Shown here one piece after another: positions 61,454-64,000 of a stretch of 64,000 bases of DNA (the stretch's first letter is position 1; each line of letters starts with the position of its first letter). Below the pieces are notes generated by a model, which saw nothing but the letters and a program-made list of their open reading frames with translations, was not told the origin of the DNA and searched no databases. This DNA is from Phytoamicus setariae (GTDB taxonomy: Bacteria > Pseudomonadota > Alphaproteobacteria > Rhizobiales > Rhizobiaceae), in assembly GCF_016722925.1 (NCBI RefSeq), contig NZ_JAEQNC010000008.1, positions 207,157 through 271,156 on the forward strand. The letters run 5' to 3'. Made by a program: the position numbers and the translations under genes.

Positions 61454-62617
61454 ATGACATCTTCCCAATCGCTTTCCCGCATCGAATGGACAGGCAATTC
61501 CTGTCGTCTTCTCCGCGCCACCGCGGCGGAATTTGCCAGGACACAACCCTTCCGTGGGCTCACCATCGGCACAGCAATTCACCTCGAGCCGAAGACGGTG
61601 GCACTGTTGATGACCTTGAGGGCCGGTGGTGCGAACCTCGTCGTGACCGGCAATCTCAACAGTACCCAGCCCGATACGGTGGACTATCTGCGCGCCAAGG
61701 GCATCGAAGTGATCGGCGGCCAGACTCAGGACGCTGGTGCTCACGGTGGGTTCATCGACACACTGTTGGCACGTGAACCTGACCTTTTGCTCGACAACGG
61801 TGGCGATCTCTTCGCCAGAGTGGTGGAACATCCCTATCGGGCGCTGCTTGGGGGGACCGAAGAGACAACTTCTGGCCGGACACGGCTGCTGCCGATGCGC
61901 GAAGCGATCGGCGTGCCGGTTCTCGTCATCAACGACAGCCCCATCAAGCAGTTTGCGGAAAACCGCCATGCGGTCGGCCAGAGCCTGTTTGAGAGCTACA
62001 TGCGCTTCACGAACCGTTCGACCAATGGCAAGCGGGTGAGCGTGTTCGGCTACGGCGCATGCGGCAAGGGGACGGCTGCGTGCTTCCGCAATGCCTATAG
62101 CGCTGTCAGCGTGGTCGATACGGATCCGGTCACGGCGCTCGAAGCGCATCTAGATGGATTTTCTACGCCGCTGCGAGAGGATGCCATCCGGTCGGCCGAT
62201 GTCATTGTAACGGTAACCGGCGCCCCGGCGGTTTTGACGGCGGCGGATCTGCCGCTTCTCAAGGATGGCGTCATTCTTCTCAATGGCGGGCATGTCCCGC
62301 ACGAAATCCTCGTCGAGGATCTGCGCAATGACCCGTCGACCACAAGTATCGACCGCTATGTGCGCGAGAGCATCGAGACGCTGAATTTGGCGGATGGTCG
62401 GAAGATCCACATTCTCGGCGGCGGCCATATGGCCAATCTCGCAGGCGTCAATCCGCTCGGCAATTCGGTGGAGTCGATGGATCTCGGCTTTACGCTCCAG
62501 GCACGATGCCTGGAGCGGGTTGCGAGCGGCAAGCTGGACAAGTCCATGTGCGTCGTACCCGTTCCAGCCGACATCGATGCGATGGTGGCATCAGCTTATC
62601 TCGACCTGAACCGCTGA
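61454..62617 (+). CDS. S-adenosylhomocysteine hydrolase-like NAD-binding protein
   Basis: A 387-residue protein of the adenosylhomocysteinase superfamily, shorter than true SAHH (about 430-470). Retained elements: IHLEPKTVALLMTL, LNSTQ, LLDNGGDLF, EETTSGRTRL, NDSPIK and the NAD site FGYGACGKG. Changed or missing: the KFDN segment reads KQFAEN, and the conserved C-terminal dimer tail ending in a lysine/tyrosine motif is absent. It may act on another thioether or nucleoside. It lies 20 nt before the oxidoreductase gene. Confidence 0.82.
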   Translation: MTSSQSLSRIEWTGNSCRLLRATAAEFARTQPFRGLTIGTAIHLEPKTVALLMTLRAGGANLVVTGNLNSTQPDTVDYLRAKGIEVIGGQTQDAGAHGGFIDTLLAREPDLLLDNGGDLFARVVEHPYRALLGGTEETTSGRTRLLPMREAIGVPVLVINDSPIKQFAENRHAVGQSLFESYMRFTNRSTNGKRVSVFGYGACGKGTAACFRNAYSAVSVVDTDPVTALEAHLDGFSTPLREDAIRSADVIVTVTGAPAVLTAADLPLLKDGVILLNGGHVPHEILVEDLRNDPSTTSIDRYVRESIETLNLADGRKIHILGGGHMANLAGVNPLGNSVESMDLGFTLQARCLERVASGKLDKSMCVVPVPADIDAMVASAYLDLNR

Positions 62618-62637
62618 AAAAGATGAAGGAACGGCCT

Positions 62638-63633
62638 ATGCTGCGTTGGGGAATTCTCGGCACGAGCTTCATTTCAGACACGATGGCTGCGGCGATTGCC
62701 TCAAGCGAAGGCTCCTGCATCGCGGCGGTGGCGGGGCGCGATACCGGCCGCCTGCAAGCCTTCGCCGATCGGCATGCGGTATCGAGGAACTATACGAACT
62801 ACGACCTGCTGTACGATGATGCCGATATCGACATCATCTATGTCGGCTTGCCGAACAACGTCCATCACGAGGCAGTGATCAAGGCGGCGGCACGCGGCAA
62901 GCCCGTTCTTTCGGAAAAGTCCCTGACCACAACAATGACTGACGCCGAGGCGCTCGCCGACGCGGTGCGAACAAGTGGCATCTTCTTTCTCGAGGGGCTG
63001 ATGTATCTCAGCCACCCGATCATTGCTGAGCTTGGAATGATTACTCGTTCGGGCCGGCTTGGTACGGTTCGGTCGGTGAGCGGACTTTATGCGGCCGATA
63101 TCTGGCAAGTGGTCAACCCGCAGGGCAACGGCACGCTGTTTAATCTCGGCTGCTATCCGGCATCGCTACTGCACTATGTTATCCAGACCGCTTTTGGACC
63201 GAATGCCTTCAGGCAACGCGCGACCCATGGATTCGGTAATCGCTCAAGCAAAGACGGCAATATCTGCGACGCCGCGCTTTCGGTACGATTCGGCAATGGC
63301 GTGCTTGCGACGCTGCAATCGACCGACAGCTATGGAATGGCGTTTGAATTCTCCGTGTACGGCGACAAGGGCTCCGCACGCTTCAAAACAAATCCGTGGC
63401 TGCCCGTCGCAGGTGACAACGTCATCGAGCTTTCGACCTATGACGGCAAGACGGAAGATATCGTCGTTTCGACAGGCCTCGATGCCTTCCAGCACCAGGT
63501 GCACACAGTAGAGCACTGCCTGAGCGATGGCTACAGTCAAGCGCCGCGACCATCCCCTCGACTGGAGGATTCGCTCGAGATCATGTCGCTGCTTACAGAA
63601 TGGGAAGGCCACTGTGCTCGCCCGAGGCGCTGA
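62638..63633 (+). CDS. Gfo/Idh/MocA-family NAD(P)-dependent oxidoreductase
   Basis: A 331-residue oxidoreductase from the ATG at 62638 (MLRWGILGTSFIS), with AAGGA 7 nt upstream. The Rossmann start, YVGLPNNVHHEAVIKAAARGKPVLSEKSL (the family EKP-like lysine motif, here EKS) and the C-terminal alpha/beta domain with GCYPASLLHYV are present. The family oxidises sugar, inositol or related hydroxyl groups. With the SAHH-like gene it may process the keto-sugar of a nucleoside-like substrate; this is inference. Confidence 0.88.
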   Translation: MLRWGILGTSFISDTMAAAIASSEGSCIAAVAGRDTGRLQAFADRHAVSRNYTNYDLLYDDADIDIIYVGLPNNVHHEAVIKAAARGKPVLSEKSLTTTMTDAEALADAVRTSGIFFLEGLMYLSHPIIAELGMITRSGRLGTVRSVSGLYAADIWQVVNPQGNGTLFNLGCYPASLLHYVIQTAFGPNAFRQRATHGFGNRSSKDGNICDAALSVRFGNGVLATLQSTDSYGMAFEFSVYGDKGSARFKTNPWLPVAGDNVIELSTYDGKTEDIVVSTGLDAFQHQVHTVEHCLSDGYSQAPRPSPRLEDSLEIMSLLTEWEGHCARPRR

Positions 63634-63867
63634 GCGGCCCATTTTGTAGCATTTGTGGCTTCATTTGCCGACGCAAGGGCTGCCGACGGACGAGGCTTTG
63701 AGCTTGACGGCATGGAAGTGCTGCGGCGAGGCTCGGGTTTTCGGGTGAAACGGCTGCGTTCCGGCCCGCTGCCTTTGGGATTTTTCTCTGATGACGGTGA
63801 TGTGACGGGAAGTATTGTTTAAAATCAATGTCTTGTGCGATTTTCTGGAATCTTGTGATAATAGGGT
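63634..63867. other. Non-coding region before the strong promoter
   Basis: No gene or clear structure was recognised. The stretch is AT-richer from about 63810 and could contain activator sites or a UP-element (AAAATCAATG near 63820-63830) for the promoter at 63868. No T-run terminator for the oxidoreductase gene was identified with confidence. Confidence 0.4.
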
Positions 63868-63896
63868 TTGACAGTGCGAGGAGTGGGGCCTATAAC
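63868..63896 (+). promoter_or_regulatory. Strong sigma-70 promoter, probably of an rRNA operon
   Basis: TTGACA (63868-63873), a 17-nt spacer and TATAAC (63891-63896) form a near-perfect promoter. The following CCGCTTCATCGAACGGGGCGG resembles the GC-rich start region of alphaproteobacterial rRNA operons. The downstream DNA to the window end has no reading frame, consistent with an rRNA leader. The 16S gene itself would lie just beyond the right edge. Confidence 0.6.
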
Positions 63897-64000
63897 CCGC
63901 TTCATCGAACGGGGCGGCGGTTGCTTCTGGCGGCCAACGAGCTCGCTCCTGAGATTGGACTGAAAGGTTCGGTTTTAGGGGAACGAAATTTGAGTGATTT

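Noticed and set aside
1..64000. CRISPR arrays, insertion sequences, prophage genes or tRNA genes
   Set aside because: I saw no regularly spaced direct repeats, transposase motifs, phage proteins or cloverleaf-like sequences. Short tRNAs could be missed by eye, so absence is not certain.

Overview
The window looks like chromosomal DNA of a denitrifying member of the Rhizobiales, most likely Rhizobiaceae or a close relative. The support is high G+C, rhizobial-type gene content (NasS/NasT, NnrR/NnrS/NnrU, NirK/NirV), a palindromic element of the Rhizobium intergenic-mosaic (RIME-like) kind at 15492-15648, and a strong promoter at the right edge that looks like an rRNA operon promoter. No insertion sequence, CRISPR array, phage gene or tRNA was seen.

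Region by region. (1) 1-8346: a minus-strand catabolic operon. A polyamine-type ABC importer (PotABCD-like) is followed by a CodA-like amidohydrolase, a flavin reductase, a hydantoin/Asp-Glu racemase family protein and a second amidohydrolase cut by the left edge. A GntR/FCD regulator and repeated TTGCATAC-type operators lie upstream. The substrate is probably a nitrogenous heterocycle or ureide. (2) 8822-20056: nitrate assimilation. NasT and NasS precede a sigma-54 promoter, an ANTAR-type double-hairpin leader and an intrinsic terminator; then come a nitrate/nitrite MFS transporter, NADH nitrite reductase NirB and NirD, a RIME-like repeat, nitrate reductase NasA and siroheme synthase CysG. 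(3) 20163-23530: an L-2-hydroxyglutarate-oxidase-like flavoprotein, an OmpA-domain remnant, a secreted protein and a ProC-like reductase. (4) 23588-39791: a denitrification island: pseudoazurin, nnrU with a 51-residue membrane protein, norEF, norCBQD, a second cupredoxin, hemN, a DUF2249/membrane/DUF2249/DUF59 group, nnrS, nirK, nirV and the regulator nnrR. Eight TTG-N8-CAA boxes sit at the promoters. As seen here the island covers nitrite to nitrous oxide; no nar, nap or nos genes are in the window.

(5) 39894-48069: a tightly overlapping minus-strand operon of eight genes: a free-standing Rieske ferredoxin-like protein, a Rieske-oxygenase catalytic subunit with no Rieske domain, a glutathione-S-transferase homologue, a guanine-deaminase-like amidohydrolase, and a BMP-family ABC importer of the nucleoside/purine type. 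The combination recalls the NdmC/NdmD/NdmE purine N7-demethylase of caffeine degraders, rebuilt with a separate Rieske subunit. It is the best candidate for an undescribed system here. (6) 48238-60252: an acetyl-phosphate module in two divergent arms: CBS-BON protein, glycogen phosphorylase, phosphoketolase and an acylphosphatase-like protein on the minus strand; a PhaC-like DUF3141 protein, phosphate acetyltransferase, acetate kinase and FabI on the plus strand. Together these could turn glycogen into acetyl phosphate, ATP, acetyl-CoA and lipid or polyester, fitting the low-oxygen theme of region 4. (7) 60426-63633: a LysR regulator, a divergent S-adenosylhomocysteine-hydrolase-like protein and a Gfo/Idh/MocA oxidoreductase. 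(8) 63634-64000: non-coding DNA with the strong rRNA-type promoter.
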